A stretch of 64,000 nucleotides of DNA from Pseudomonas sp. GV085. Lineage in GTDB: Bacteria; Pseudomonadota; Gammaproteobacteria; Pseudomonadales; Pseudomonadaceae. Under the pieces are notes generated by a model. The model was not told the DNA's origin. It saw only the letters and a list, made by a program, of their open reading frames with translations, and did no database searches. The stretch spans positions 1 through 64,000 of the forward strand of contig NZ_QAOV01000010.1 of NCBI RefSeq assembly GCF_003050925.1, given 5' to 3'. Below are positions 50,264-59,100 of this stretch, in pieces; the first letter of the stretch is position 1, and each line of letters begins with the position of its first letter. A program made the position numbers and the translations under genes.

Positions 50264-52378
50264 TTGATCAGGCTCAAGACCGCGATACTGCTGGGCGCGT
50301 TGCTGTTGCTGGGCAGCGAACAACTGGAAGCCGCCGCGATACCGGGGCTGCCGACCACCGCGACACCGCTGGCGCACCCCGAACCGCTGGTGCAAGGCGG
50401 GTTACTGGGGGCCATCAGCTCAAGCATCGACGAGGTCCAGACCAAGCTTGATCTGGACCAAAACCTCGTCGACGTCTGGCGCCTGCGTGTCGACCTCGCG
50501 GCCGATGAAGTGGATCAGTTGGTCAATGAGCCCTCGGTCCGTTCGCCCTGGAGCGTCGCCGGCGATTTTCTGCTGTTGACCTGCGTGTGGGCAGCCGTGT
50601 TTGCCTGTCTTTGGCTGCTCGGGCGATTGTTGGCCAAACGCCTGTGCGAGCATCGCCTGCTGCTCAGCCGCGAGCGTGGCCAGGCCCTGCTCGGTTATTT
50701 ATTGCCCTATACCCTTCCAGCGGTGGTCAGCCTGCCCCTGACGATTTATGCCAGCCAGTTTTTGCCGGTATCGGCGGGTCGGGTGCTGGCGCTGTGTCTG
50801 GCTTATGCCGCTAGCGCGGGGATATTTTCCGCGTCATTGGTGCTGTCGTTGGTGGTAGTGTTCAATGCCGGCCACAAACGGCGGGCGGTGCAGATCATTC
50901 GCGAGAAGAGTCCCCGGCCGTTATTCGGTATCGGTTTTCTGGTGGCCTTGAGCGATGCCCTGACCAGCCCGCAGATCGCCTATCAACTGGGCAGCAATCT
51001 CACCAGCAGCATCGCCGTGTTCACCGGGTTGGCAGCGTCGATGTCCTTCGGCTTGCTGGTGATCCGCATGCGCCGCCCGGTCGCCCATGTGATCCGCATC
51101 CTGCCGCTGGCCCAGCGCCTCGGCCAGCCGGCGTTGCGTGAAACCTTGCGGATATTTTCCGGGCTCTGGTATTGGCCGATTCTGTTGATGGTACTGGTTT
51201 CGATCATCAACCTGATCGGCGCCGGGGCCGACAACCAGAGAGTGCTGCGCAGCGCCTTGTTCACTACGGTGTTGCTGATTGCCACGGTGTTCCTCAGCAC
51301 CACGCTGCACCATCTGTTCAAGGCGCGTAGCGAAGCGGAGCTGCGCCGCAGCGGGGCCTACAAGGAGCGTTTTCTCAACTTGTCCCATGCCTTGCTGCGC
51401 ATTGGCATGGCCATCGTGTTCATCGATATCCTCGGGCGGATCTGGGGTGTGTCGCTGTTCGAATTCGCGGTGAGCAATGCCGTGGGCCGGGCGATCAGCG
51501 ATTCCCTGAGCCACATCGGCCTGATCCTGCTGGTGACCTGGATGGTCTGGGTGGTGCTCGACACGGCGATTCAGGAGGCCCTGAAACCACCGACCAACAA
51601 ACGCTCGGCGCGTCAGCCTAGTACGCGGGTGAAAACCATCCTGCCGCTGCTGCGCAACGCGATCAAAATCATCCTGGTGGTGATTTGCGCGATCACCACC
51701 ATGGCCAACCTGGGAATCAACGTCGCGCCTTTCCTGGCCGGTGCCGGGGTGATCGGCCTGGCGATCGGTTTCGGTTCCCAGCAACTGGTGCAGGACGTGA
51801 TTACCGGGCTGTTCATCATTATCGAAGACACCCTGTCCATCGGCGACTGGGTGGTGCTTGATTCCGGGCATGCCGGCACGGTCGAAGGCCTGACCATCCG
51901 CACCTTGCGCCTGCGCGACGGCAAGGGCTTCGTGCACTCGGTGCCGTTCGGGCAGATCAAGGCCGTGACCAACCAGTCGCGGCAATTCGCCTATGCGTTT
52001 TTTTCCGTGCAATTGACCTACGACACCGATGTCGACAAGGCCATCGAATTGATCCGCGAAGCCGGGCACTCCATCAGCAACGACCCGTTCCTGCGCTACA
52101 ACCTGCAAGGGCCGCTGGATGTGTTTGGCGTCGACAGGATGGACCTCAACGGTGTGGTGCTGACCGCGCAATTCCGCACGGTGTCCGGTGGTCAGTATGC
52201 GGTGAGCCGGGCTTTCAATCAGCGATTGAAAAAGCTTGTGGATAACTGCCCGTGGGTGCATTTCGCGCAGACTTATCCACAGCAGGCGCTGGTGCCGAGG
52301 CATCCGGTCGAAGCGCCACCGGAGATCGAGCCCGAGCATGCTGCGGTGTTGATGCCGGATCAGCCTCGCTCCCAATAG
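50264..52378 (+). CDS. Large MscS-family mechanosensitive channel (YbiO/YbdG-like)
   Basis: A 704-residue channel with a cleavable-looking signal (LIRLKTAILLGALLLLGSEQ, then LEAAA), a short periplasmic part, about nine extra membrane segments, and a C-terminal MscS module. The pore helix is GVIGLAIGFGSQQLVQDVIT near residues 494-513, followed by the beta domain (LSIGDWVVLDSGHAGTVEGL) and the mixed C-terminal domain. These channels release solutes on osmotic downshift. I place the start at TTG 50264 because AAAGGAG lies 8 bases upstream and a signal peptide follows. The open frame continues 48 codons further upstream, into the MFS remnant, without family support. Confidence 0.86.
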   Translation: MIRLKTAILLGALLLLGSEQLEAAAIPGLPTTATPLAHPEPLVQGGLLGAISSSIDEVQTKLDLDQNLVDVWRLRVDLAADEVDQLVNEPSVRSPWSVAGDFLLLTCVWAAVFACLWLLGRLLAKRLCEHRLLLSRERGQALLGYLLPYTLPAVVSLPLTIYASQFLPVSAGRVLALCLAYAASAGIFSASLVLSLVVVFNAGHKRRAVQIIREKSPRPLFGIGFLVALSDALTSPQIAYQLGSNLTSSIAVFTGLAASMSFGLLVIRMRRPVAHVIRILPLAQRLGQPALRETLRIFSGLWYWPILLMVLVSIINLIGAGADNQRVLRSALFTTVLLIATVFLSTTLHHLFKARSEAELRRSGAYKERFLNLSHALLRIGMAIVFIDILGRIWGVSLFEFAVSNAVGRAISDSLSHIGLILLVTWMVWVVLDTAIQEALKPPTNKRSARQPSTRVKTILPLLRNAIKIILVVICAITTMANLGINVAPFLAGAGVIGLAIGFGSQQLVQDVITGLFIIIEDTLSIGDWVVLDSGHAGTVEGLTIRTLRLRDGKGFVHSVPFGQIKAVTNQSRQFAYAFFSVQLTYDTDVDKAIELIREAGHSISNDPFLRYNLQGPLDVFGVDRMDLNGVVLTAQFRTVSGGQYAVSRAFNQRLKKLVDNCPWVHFAQTYPQQALVPRHPVEAPPEIEPEHAAVLMPDQPRSQ

Positions 52379-52386
52379 CAACACCC

Positions 52387-52478
52387 CTGTAGGAGCTGGC
52401 TTGCCAGCGAAGACGCATGGTCAGGCAACATCGATGTTGAACCTGACGGCCTCTTCGCTGGCAAGCCAGCTCCTACAG
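52387..52478. repeat. REPIN overlapping the lhr stop
   Basis: CTGTAGGAGCTGGCTTGCCA (52387-52406, continuing GCGA) and the inverse copy TCGCTGGCAAGCCAGCTCCT (continuing ACAG, ending 52478) flank about 43 bases. The right arm covers the last codon and TAG stop of lhr on the minus strand. Confidence 0.9.
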
Positions 52479-55400
52479 ATAACTGTGTTGAATCAGTTTT
52501 TTATGTATTTGAGCGCCCATCTGCTGATCCAGCTCCCCCCAAAACTGTTGCTTGCCAGCAATCTCGGCAGCAACCGGCAATCCATCGCGATACACCAGCC
52601 GATTGCTCACCAGCGCCGGGACTTTTACACCGGGCAACAGCGTGCCGGCGAGGTTCAACGGATCGACCCCGCACACTGCGACCAGGCTGCCGTCATGGGG
52701 CCGACGCCGGACCTCGCGCAGCAATGGAATCGCTTCGGGCAGGGCGAATTGCTCACCCGCCAGGCCGCTGACAAACCGCCCGCCACGAATCTCGCCCCGC
52801 GCCTCCAGGCGATGGAAAGTGCGCAGCAGTTCGCGCCAGCTCGGCAGCCAGTCCGCCTCACGTTCCAGTAAGCGCCAGAACACCACGCCGTAGCGGCGTA
52901 GCAAGGTCATGGCGATGTGTTCAAGGGTTTCGGCTGGCGTTGGCGCGGGACGCTGGTTTTCCACCACGGGCGCGGCAGGTGCGCGTCGCAACAGAGCCCA
53001 GCGCCCGGCGTCGTCCATACCACCGATAAATGCCCCGCGCCCGCGCCGACTGTTGCGCGGCTGGCGCTTGCTGACCGGGGTGATCAGTGCGCGCAATCCG
53101 GCGAAGCTGTCGGCATTCACCAACCCCGCACCCACCAGTTCCTGCAGGGCGATTTCCAGCTCCGAGCGCAGCAGATGGGCCTCATGGATCAGCTCGTCGA
53201 AAAACAGCGCGCCATGCTGGCTGAGGGCGGCGTGGACCTTTTGCGTTTTCGGCGACAGTTCGCTGACCGGCGTCTGTTCGGTCAAGCCGCTCCAGAGGCC
53301 GACCCGGTTACGCGGCAGCAACACAATCGGCGTACTGCGCAGCGCGGTGCTGGCGCTTTTGTTGTACGCGGTCAGGCGCGTCCACACCAGTCTGCCGCTG
53401 CGGCACAACTCATCCAGCCAGGTCGCCGAGTAGTCCTTGATCCGCGCCGGCAGGATGTCTCTGTCCCAGGCTGAAGCGGCGGCGGGGTAGCCTTCGAATT
53501 GCGCGACGACGGCTGGCAAAACCGCCGCGCCCTGGCCCTGGCTCGCGGCCGACACATGCTGCCAGTCGAACAGGAACCGCATGAAATCCTGCAACGCCAC
53601 CGGTTCGATTTCCCGGCGCAGGCGCTTGACCGTATAGCGGTGAATCCGCGCCAGCAAATGCCGCTCGCACCATTCTTCCTCAGTGGTGCCCGGGGTGAAG
53701 CGACCGCGCAGCACGTAGCCTTCGCGCTCCAGCTGCGCCAGGGCTTGATTCACTTGCGTAGCGGGCAAGCCGAGCGGTCCGGCAATGCGATCGAGCGCAA
53801 GAGGTCCGAAGGCACTGAGTCGCGCGCGGATCAGTTCGAGGATGGCGTCATTGGGGTCCCAAACCTCGTCGAAGTCCGGCAGCGCTTGTAGCGGTGGCGT
53901 CAATTCGGCCTGTGGATAAATCGTCCGCAGGCAGGTCAGGCGCTCGAGCGCCAGCCACAACGATTGGCCGGCGTTGATCTGCAAGTGGCTCGCGCGTCCA
54001 CTGTCGGCCAGGGTCGTGAGCCAATCGAGCCACTGCGGATTGGCACCGGCCTCGGCATCGGTGATGCCCGCCAGGCTCATCAACGCTTCGTGCATTTCAT
54101 CGACGCCGGAGGGCGCCGGCCAGGCTTCGTCGTGCACGGCGGCAATCGCCTCGGCGTCCAGCGCACCGAGGTCGTCGGTGGATTGCGGATCGCTCCAGCG
54201 GCGATTGAGCACGGCCTGGGTTCTACGTTCCTCCAGTGGCGCATCGTCGAGAAAGGTATAGGGCCGGGCGCTGAGAATCTCCGCCGCCAGCGGCGAGGGC
54301 GTCGGCAAATCGCGGCTGATCAGGCGAATGTCGCCGCGTTCCATACGCCGCAACAGGGCCAGCCAGCCTTCAGTGTCCATGGCGTCGTGCAGGCAATCGT
54401 CGAGGGTCTGTTCCACCAGCGGATGGTCGGGAATCTCCCGTTCGCCGGCGAGGTTTTCCACGCAGGCGATCTGATCGGGAAACACGCTGGCGATCAGGTC
54501 TTCGCTTTTCATCCGCTGGATCTGCGGCGGGACTTTGCGCCCGCCGCTGTAGCGCGGCAGCGCCAGGGCCACCCCGGCATTCCAGCGCCAGCGCACACCG
54601 AACAGCGGCGCGTCGAGCACCGCTTGAATCAGGATATGCTCGGCGCTGTTGCTGTGCAGGTAGCGCCAGACATCGTCCAGTTCAAAACTGTGGCTGGTGG
54701 ACAGCGACAGCACGATGGCGTCTTCGCTGGCGGCGGCCTGCAATTCGAAGTTGAAGGTGCGACAGAAACGCTTGCGCAGGGCCAGACCCCAGGCGCGGTT
54801 GATACGGCTGCCGAACGGCGTGTGAATGACCAGTTGGGTGCCGCCGGACTCGTCGAAAAAACGCTCCATCAACAGCGTGTCTTGCGATGGCAGGGCGCCC
54901 AGCGTTTGTCGCGCTCGGGCCAGGTAGTCCACCAGTTGTCCGGCGCTGGCGAGGTTCAGGCCCAAGGTGTCAGTCAGCCAGTCGAGCGCTGGCTGCAAGT
55001 TGCCTGGCGCAGCCTCCAGCAGGTCGTCGAGTTGTGCCTGCAAGCGCGCAACCGCCGCGGACAGTTCGGCGCTGCGCCCCGGCGCTTCCCCGAGCCAGAA
55101 CGGAATGGTCGGCGGTTGGCCCTGGGCATCCTCGACCCGGACTTTGCCGGTTTCCACGCGCAGGATCCGATAGGACGTATTGCCCAACTGGAAGACATCC
55201 CCGGCGATGCTTTCCACCGCGAAGTCTTCGTTGACGCTGCCGATGTTCAGCCCTTGAGGCTCCAGCAGCACGCTGTAGTCGGCGTTGTCCGGAATCGTCC
55301 CGCCACTGGTCACCGCTGTCAGTTTTGCGCCACGGCGACCGCGCAGGGTGCGGCTCACGGCGTCGCGGTGCAGGTAGGCGCTGCGGATGCCCTGACGCCC

Positions 55401-56798
55401 GTTGTAGCCCTCGGCGAGCATGTGCAGCAGCGCCTGGTAGTGTTTGTCGTCGAGTGCGGCGTAGGGCGAGGCACGGCGCAGCATCTCCAGCAGCGCTTGC
55501 TCCGGCCACTCCTGGCAACTGACCTCGGCGATGATCTGCTGCGCCAGCACGTCCAGCGGCGCCTGCGGGATCATCAAGGTATCGAGTTCGCCCCGGCGCA
55601 CGCAGTCGAGCAGCGCGGCGCATTCGATCAGGTCGTCGCGGGTGGTGGCGAACAAACGGCCCTTGGACGTGCCGCCGACCTGGTGCCCGGAACGGCCGAC
55701 CCGTTGCAGAAACCCGGCAATCGAACGCGGCGAGGCGATCTGGCACACCAGGTCGACGTCGCCGATATCGATCCCCAGTTCCAGCGACGCCGTGGCGATC
55801 AGCACCTGCAGGTCGCCGCGCTTGAGTCGCTGCTCGGCGTCCAGGCGAAATTCCTTGGCCAGGCTGCCGTGGTGGGCGGCCACGGCGTCCTTGCCCAGGC
55901 GTTCGCTCAGATGACGGCTCAGGCGTTCGGCCAGGCGCCGGGTGTTGACGAAAATCAGCGTGGTCCGGTGTTCCCGGGCGAGGGCGGCGAGGCGGTCGTA
56001 GACCAGTTCCCAGACATCGTTGGCCATCACCGCCGATAGCGGCACGGGCGGCACTTCGATGTCCAGGTCGCGGGGGCGGGCGTGGCCGATGTCGACGATC
56101 TCGCACGGGCGGTCGCGACCCACCAGGAAGCGCGAGACGGCTTCGACGGGCTTTTGCGTGGCCGACAGACCGATGCGCAGCAACGGCTCAGGGCAGAGTG
56201 CTTGCAGGCGTTCGAGGCTCAGGGTCAGATGACTGCCGCGTTTGCTGGCGGCCATGGCGTGGATCTCGTCGATGATCACCGTTTGTGTCGTGCCAAGCAT
56301 CTGCCGACCGGAATCGGAACCGAGCAGCACGTACAGGGACTCCGGCGTGGTCACCAGAATATGCGGCGCCGTCTTGCGCATCGCCGAGCGGTCCTTTTGC
56401 GGTGTATCGCCGGTGCGCACGGCAGTGGTGATCTGCATTTCGGGCAGGCCCATCACGCGCAACTGTTCGGTAATGCCGGCCAGCGGGTTTTGCAGGTTGA
56501 TCTGGATGTCGTTGGACAGCGCTTTGAGCGGCGAGACGTAGACCACCAGGGTGGCGTCGGGCAAGCCTTCGGGGCTTTCCAGACCGCGGTGCACCAGATC
56601 GTCGATGACGGCGAGAAAGGCGGTGAGGGTTTTGCCGGAGCCGGTGGGCGCGGCGACCAGGGTCGAACGGCGCTGGCGGATCAACGGCCACGCCCGGGCC
56701 TGGGCGGCGGTGACCGCCGGGAACGTGTGGCTGAACCAGGCACTGACGGCAGGGTGAAAGCCGCTCAGGGCACTGTCTGCGGGGATGGGCAGGTTCAT
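52473..56798 (-). CDS. lhr: Lhr-type DEAD/DEAH-box superfamily 2 helicase
   Basis: A 1441-residue helicase of the Lhr (large helicase-related) family, which translocates 3'-5' on single-stranded DNA and unwinds RNA:DNA hybrids. The first RecA domain has Walker A APTGSGKT (50-57) and DEIH (177-180). The second has ATASLELGIDIGDVDLVCQI and the QRVGRSGHQ motif VI. The Lhr-core winged helix and beta-barrel domains and a long C-terminal region (about 870-1441) follow, as in E. coli Lhr (1538). Start ATG 56798 gives MNLPIPADSALSGFHP; a 38-residue upstream extension reads through REP sequence. The stop codon is provided by a REP element. Confidence 0.92.
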   Translation of the reverse strand: MNLPIPADSALSGFHPAVSAWFSHTFPAVTAAQARAWPLIRQRRSTLVAAPTGSGKTLTAFLAVIDDLVHRGLESPEGLPDATLVVYVSPLKALSNDIQINLQNPLAGITEQLRVMGLPEMQITTAVRTGDTPQKDRSAMRKTAPHILVTTPESLYVLLGSDSGRQMLGTTQTVIIDEIHAMAASKRGSHLTLSLERLQALCPEPLLRIGLSATQKPVEAVSRFLVGRDRPCEIVDIGHARPRDLDIEVPPVPLSAVMANDVWELVYDRLAALAREHRTTLIFVNTRRLAERLSRHLSERLGKDAVAAHHGSLAKEFRLDAEQRLKRGDLQVLIATASLELGIDIGDVDLVCQIASPRSIAGFLQRVGRSGHQVGGTSKGRLFATTRDDLIECAALLDCVRRGELDTLMIPQAPLDVLAQQIIAEVSCQEWPEQALLEMLRRASPYAALDDKHYQALLHMLAEGYNGRQGIRSAYLHRDAVSRTLRGRRGAKLTAVTSGGTIPDNADYSVLLEPQGLNIGSVNEDFAVESIAGDVFQLGNTSYRILRVETGKVRVEDAQGQPPTIPFWLGEAPGRSAELSAAVARLQAQLDDLLEAAPGNLQPALDWLTDTLGLNLASAGQLVDYLARARQTLGALPSQDTLLMERFFDESGGTQLVIHTPFGSRINRAWGLALRKRFCRTFNFELQAAASEDAIVLSLSTSHSFELDDVWRYLHSNSAEHILIQAVLDAPLFGVRWRWNAGVALALPRYSGGRKVPPQIQRMKSEDLIASVFPDQIACVENLAGEREIPDHPLVEQTLDDCLHDAMDTEGWLALLRRMERGDIRLISRDLPTPSPLAAEILSARPYTFLDDAPLEERRTQAVLNRRWSDPQSTDDLGALDAEAIAAVHDEAWPAPSGVDEMHEALMSLAGITDAEAGANPQWLDWLTTLADSGRASHLQINAGQSLWLALERLTCLRTIYPQAELTPPLQALPDFDEVWDPNDAILELIRARLSAFGPLALDRIAGPLGLPATQVNQALAQLEREGYVLRGRFTPGTTEEEWCERHLLARIHRYTVKRLRREIEPVALQDFMRFLFDWQHVSAASQGQGAAVLPAVVAQFEGYPAAASAWDRDILPARIKDYSATWLDELCRSGRLVWTRLTAYNKSASTALRSTPIVLLPRNRVGLWSGLTEQTPVSELSPKTQKVHAALSQHGALFFDELIHEAHLLRSELEIALQELVGAGLVNADSFAGLRALITPVSKRQPRNSRRGRGAFIGGMDDAGRWALLRRAPAAPVVENQRPAPTPAETLEHIAMTLLRRYGVVFWRLLEREADWLPSWRELLRTFHRLEARGEIRGGRFVSGLAGEQFALPEAIPLLREVRRRPHDGSLVAVCGVDPLNLAGTLLPGVKVPALVSNRLVYRDGLPVAAEIAGKQQFWGELDQQMGAQIHKKLIQHSYL

Positions 56799-56866
56799 GC
56801 AGCAAGTTATGCGGGTGGGGGGCGCAAGATGCAAGTACCGCTCGGGATCTCTGGTGGCCTTCAGGG

Positions 56867-56942
56867 CCTCTTCGCGGGCAAGCCCGTTCCTACAATGGGT
56901 TTGTCCGGCCACTGTAGGAGCGAGCTTGCTCGCGATGAGGCC
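56867..56942. repeat. Mixed REP pair upstream of lhr
   Basis: CTCTTCGCGGGCAAGCCCGT (then TCCTACA, ending about 56895) and CTGTAGGAGCGAGCTTGCTC (then GCGATGAGG, ending about 56940) form an inverted pair made of two different REP variants. They occupy most of the 300-base gap between lhr and the SDR genes; nothing else was recognised there. Confidence 0.8.
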
Positions 56943-57098
56943 AGTGGCAGCACTACAAAACTCAGGGATCTACACTTTACGGATGACGGTTGCGCACTAA
57001 ACCCGCAAAATGCAACGATTCCGGCATTTACCAACGACATCGCCTGGGCGCGGTGTCGATAACGCCATTGTTTCAATCAGACTGGGCCTGCTGACTCT

Positions 57099-57983
57099 AT
57101 GCGAATGCGCCTTATGTTACTGGGCGGCGGAAATGCCCTTGGGCAGGCGCTGATTCGCCTCGGTGCGGAGGAAGACATCGGTTTCCTCGCACCCCGCCCG
57201 CCCGAAGACGGCTGGGATGCCGCGAGCCTGACACAACTGCTCGACGACACCCGTCCCGATGCGTTGATCAACCTTGCCTACTACTTCGACTGGTTTCAGG
57301 CAGAGGCGGTGAGCGAACAGCGTCTGGCCAGCCAGGAGCGTGCGATCGAGCGTCTGGCGGAGCTTTGCCAGCACCACAATATCGTCCTGCTGCAACCTTC
57401 CAGCTATCGAGTGTTCGACGGCTCCCGTGCCACGGCTTACAGCGAAAAAGACGAACCGGTGCCATTGGGCCTGCGCGGTCAGGCGTTGTGGCGAATCGAA
57501 CAAAGCGTTCGCGCCACCTGCCCGCAACACGTGCTGTTGCGTTTCGGCTGGCTGCTGGACGACAGCCCGGATGGCACCCTTGGCCGCTTCCTCGCCCGTG
57601 CCGAACAACCTGAAGAATTGCTGATGGCCGACGACCGGCGCGGCAATCCGACGCCGGTCGACGATGCCGCCCGCGTGATCATTTCAGTGCTCAAGCAACT
57701 CGATTGCGCCGCGCCGCTGTGGGGCACCTACCACTACGCCGGGCATGAGGCGACCACGCCGCTGGCGCTGGGGCAGGCGATTCTGACCGAAGCCCGCAGC
57801 TTGCATCCGCTAGCCATCGAATCCCCGACCGCCCAGGCTCACGCCGCGCGTCCGGATGCTGCCGAAGAACCGCAGCACGCGGTATTGGCCTGCAAAAAAA
57901 TTCTGCACACCTTCGGGATCAAACCGCGCGCTTGGCGTGCGGCGCTTCCCGGTCTACTGGACAGGTTCTATCGCCATGGCTGA
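57099..57983 (+). CDS. SDR-family sugar nucleotide-binding protein (RmlD-like)
   Basis: A 294-residue Rossmann protein. The N-terminal LMLLGGGNALGQALI (about 5-19) is the NAD(P) loop in the GxxGxxG form used by RmlD-like reductases. The usual YxxxK catalytic pair is not clear: the segment after LLQPSSYRVFDGS has GLRGQALWRIE instead of Tyr-x3-Lys, so catalysis as a standard reductase is doubtful. The stop overlaps the start of the next SDR gene by eight bases. The same two genes sit beside oprG in P. aeruginosa, from memory. The true substrate is unknown. Confidence 0.78.
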   Translation: MRMRLMLLGGGNALGQALIRLGAEEDIGFLAPRPPEDGWDAASLTQLLDDTRPDALINLAYYFDWFQAEAVSEQRLASQERAIERLAELCQHHNIVLLQPSSYRVFDGSRATAYSEKDEPVPLGLRGQALWRIEQSVRATCPQHVLLRFGWLLDDSPDGTLGRFLARAEQPEELLMADDRRGNPTPVDDAARVIISVLKQLDCAAPLWGTYHYAGHEATTPLALGQAILTEARSLHPLAIESPTAQAHAARPDAAEEPQHAVLACKKILHTFGIKPRAWRAALPGLLDRFYRHG

Positions 57984-58905
57984 CGGCCCCGTTTTGATCA
58001 CCGGCGGTGCCGGTTTCATTGGTTCGCACCTGACTGACGCCCTGCTTGCCAAGGGCCATGCGGTGCGGATTCTCGATGACCTGTCCACCGGCAAGCGCAG
58101 CAATCTGCCGCTGGACAATCCCAGGGTCGAACTGATCGTCGGCGACGTGGCCGATGCGGCCTTGGTTGCCCAGGCGATGGCCGGATGCAGCGCCGTGGCG
58201 CACCTGGCCGCCGTGGCTTCGGTGCAGGCCTCGGTGGACGATCCCGTGCGCACGCACCAAAGCAACTTCATCGGTACGTTGAACGTCTGTGAAGCCATGC
58301 GCCAGACCGGGGTCAAACGCGTGCTGTTCGCCTCCAGCGCGGCAGTGTATGGCAACAATGGCGAAGGTGAGTCGATCGACGAAGACACGCCCAAGACGCC
58401 GCTGACGCCGTATGCAGTGGACAAACTGGCCGGTGAGCACTATTTCGATTTCTACCGCCGCCAGCATGGGCTGGAGCCGGTGATTTTCCGCTTCTTCAAC
58501 ATCTTCGGTCCGCGCCAGGATCCGTCCTCGCCGTACTCCGGGGTGATCAGCATATTCAGCGAGCGCGCACTGAAGGGCTTGCCGATCACAGTGTTCGGTG
58601 ATGGTGAGCAGACCCGGGATTTTGTCTACGTCGAAGACCTGGTCGACCTGCTGGTGCAGGCCATCGAGAAGCCCCGGGTCGAAGTCGGTGCGGTCAACGT
58701 TGGCTGGAACCAGGCGACGACCCTCAAGCAAATGCTCGAGGCGCTGGAAGCCGTGGTCGGCAAGTTGCCACCGGTGAGCTACGGCCCGGCGCGCTCCGGT
58801 GACATTCGTCACTCCCGGGCGAACAACCGACGCCTGTTGGAACGCTTCAGCACCACAGAGCAGACACCGATGCGTGTGGGGTTGGCGCGGTTGCTGGGGC
58901 GCTGA
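57976..58905 (+). CDS. NAD-dependent epimerase/dehydratase (UDP-glucose 4-epimerase-like)
   Basis: A 309-residue extended SDR. The N-terminal VLITGGAGFIGSHLTDALL (about 6-24) binds NAD. The catalytic Tyr and Lys are in TPYAVDKLAGEHY, with the upstream Ser in FASSAAVYG. C-terminal substrate-binding segments include GDGEQTRDFVYVEDLVDLL. Closest in style to GalE or WbpP-type epimerases, but the sugar cannot be set. It overlaps the previous gene by eight bases, so the two products may act in turn or as a complex. A strong terminator follows. Confidence 0.87.
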   Translation: MADGPVLITGGAGFIGSHLTDALLAKGHAVRILDDLSTGKRSNLPLDNPRVELIVGDVADAALVAQAMAGCSAVAHLAAVASVQASVDDPVRTHQSNFIGTLNVCEAMRQTGVKRVLFASSAAVYGNNGEGESIDEDTPKTPLTPYAVDKLAGEHYFDFYRRQHGLEPVIFRFFNIFGPRQDPSSPYSGVISIFSERALKGLPITVFGDGEQTRDFVYVEDLVDLLVQAIEKPRVEVGAVNVGWNQATTLKQMLEALEAVVGKLPPVSYGPARSGDIRHSRANNRRLLERFSTTEQTPMRVGLARLLGR

Positions 58906-58913
58906 GATTCTTG

Positions 58914-58960
58914 CGGCCACAAAAAAGGCGCCTTTGACTGGCGCCTTTTTTGTGGCCGGA
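58914..58960. terminator. Bidirectional terminator between the SDR operon and oprG
   Basis: CGGCCACAAAAAAGGCGCC-TTTGACT-GGCGCCTTTTTTGTGGCCG, a 19-bp perfect inverted repeat that works on both strands. Confidence 0.93.
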
Positions 58961-58982
58961 ATTTGCGTTAAAGCGGACGAAA

Positions 58983-59003
58983 TCCCTGTGGCGAGGGGGC
59001 TTG
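58983..59003 (+). repeat. Partial REP element
   Basis: TCCCTGTGGCGAGGGGGCTTG is the first half of a common Pseudomonas REP; the expected second half is replaced by unrelated sequence. It lies in the 195-base space between the terminator and oprG. Confidence 0.6.
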
Positions 59004-59100
59004 TCGGATCGCCGCATCGCCCCGTTCGACTGCGCAGCAGTCGTCGTCATTTTTAAGTCTAATCACCACAAAGCCTCATTCACCACCACGTGAACATTTT

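Noticed and set aside
52401..52871. Small plus-strand frame after the MscS gene
   Set aside because: Begins in a REPIN and lies antisense to the lhr 3' end.
53964..56039. 691-codon open frame antisense to lhr
   Set aside because: Shadow of the GC-rich lhr reading frame; composition rich in Arg, Gly, Gln and His, with no motifs.
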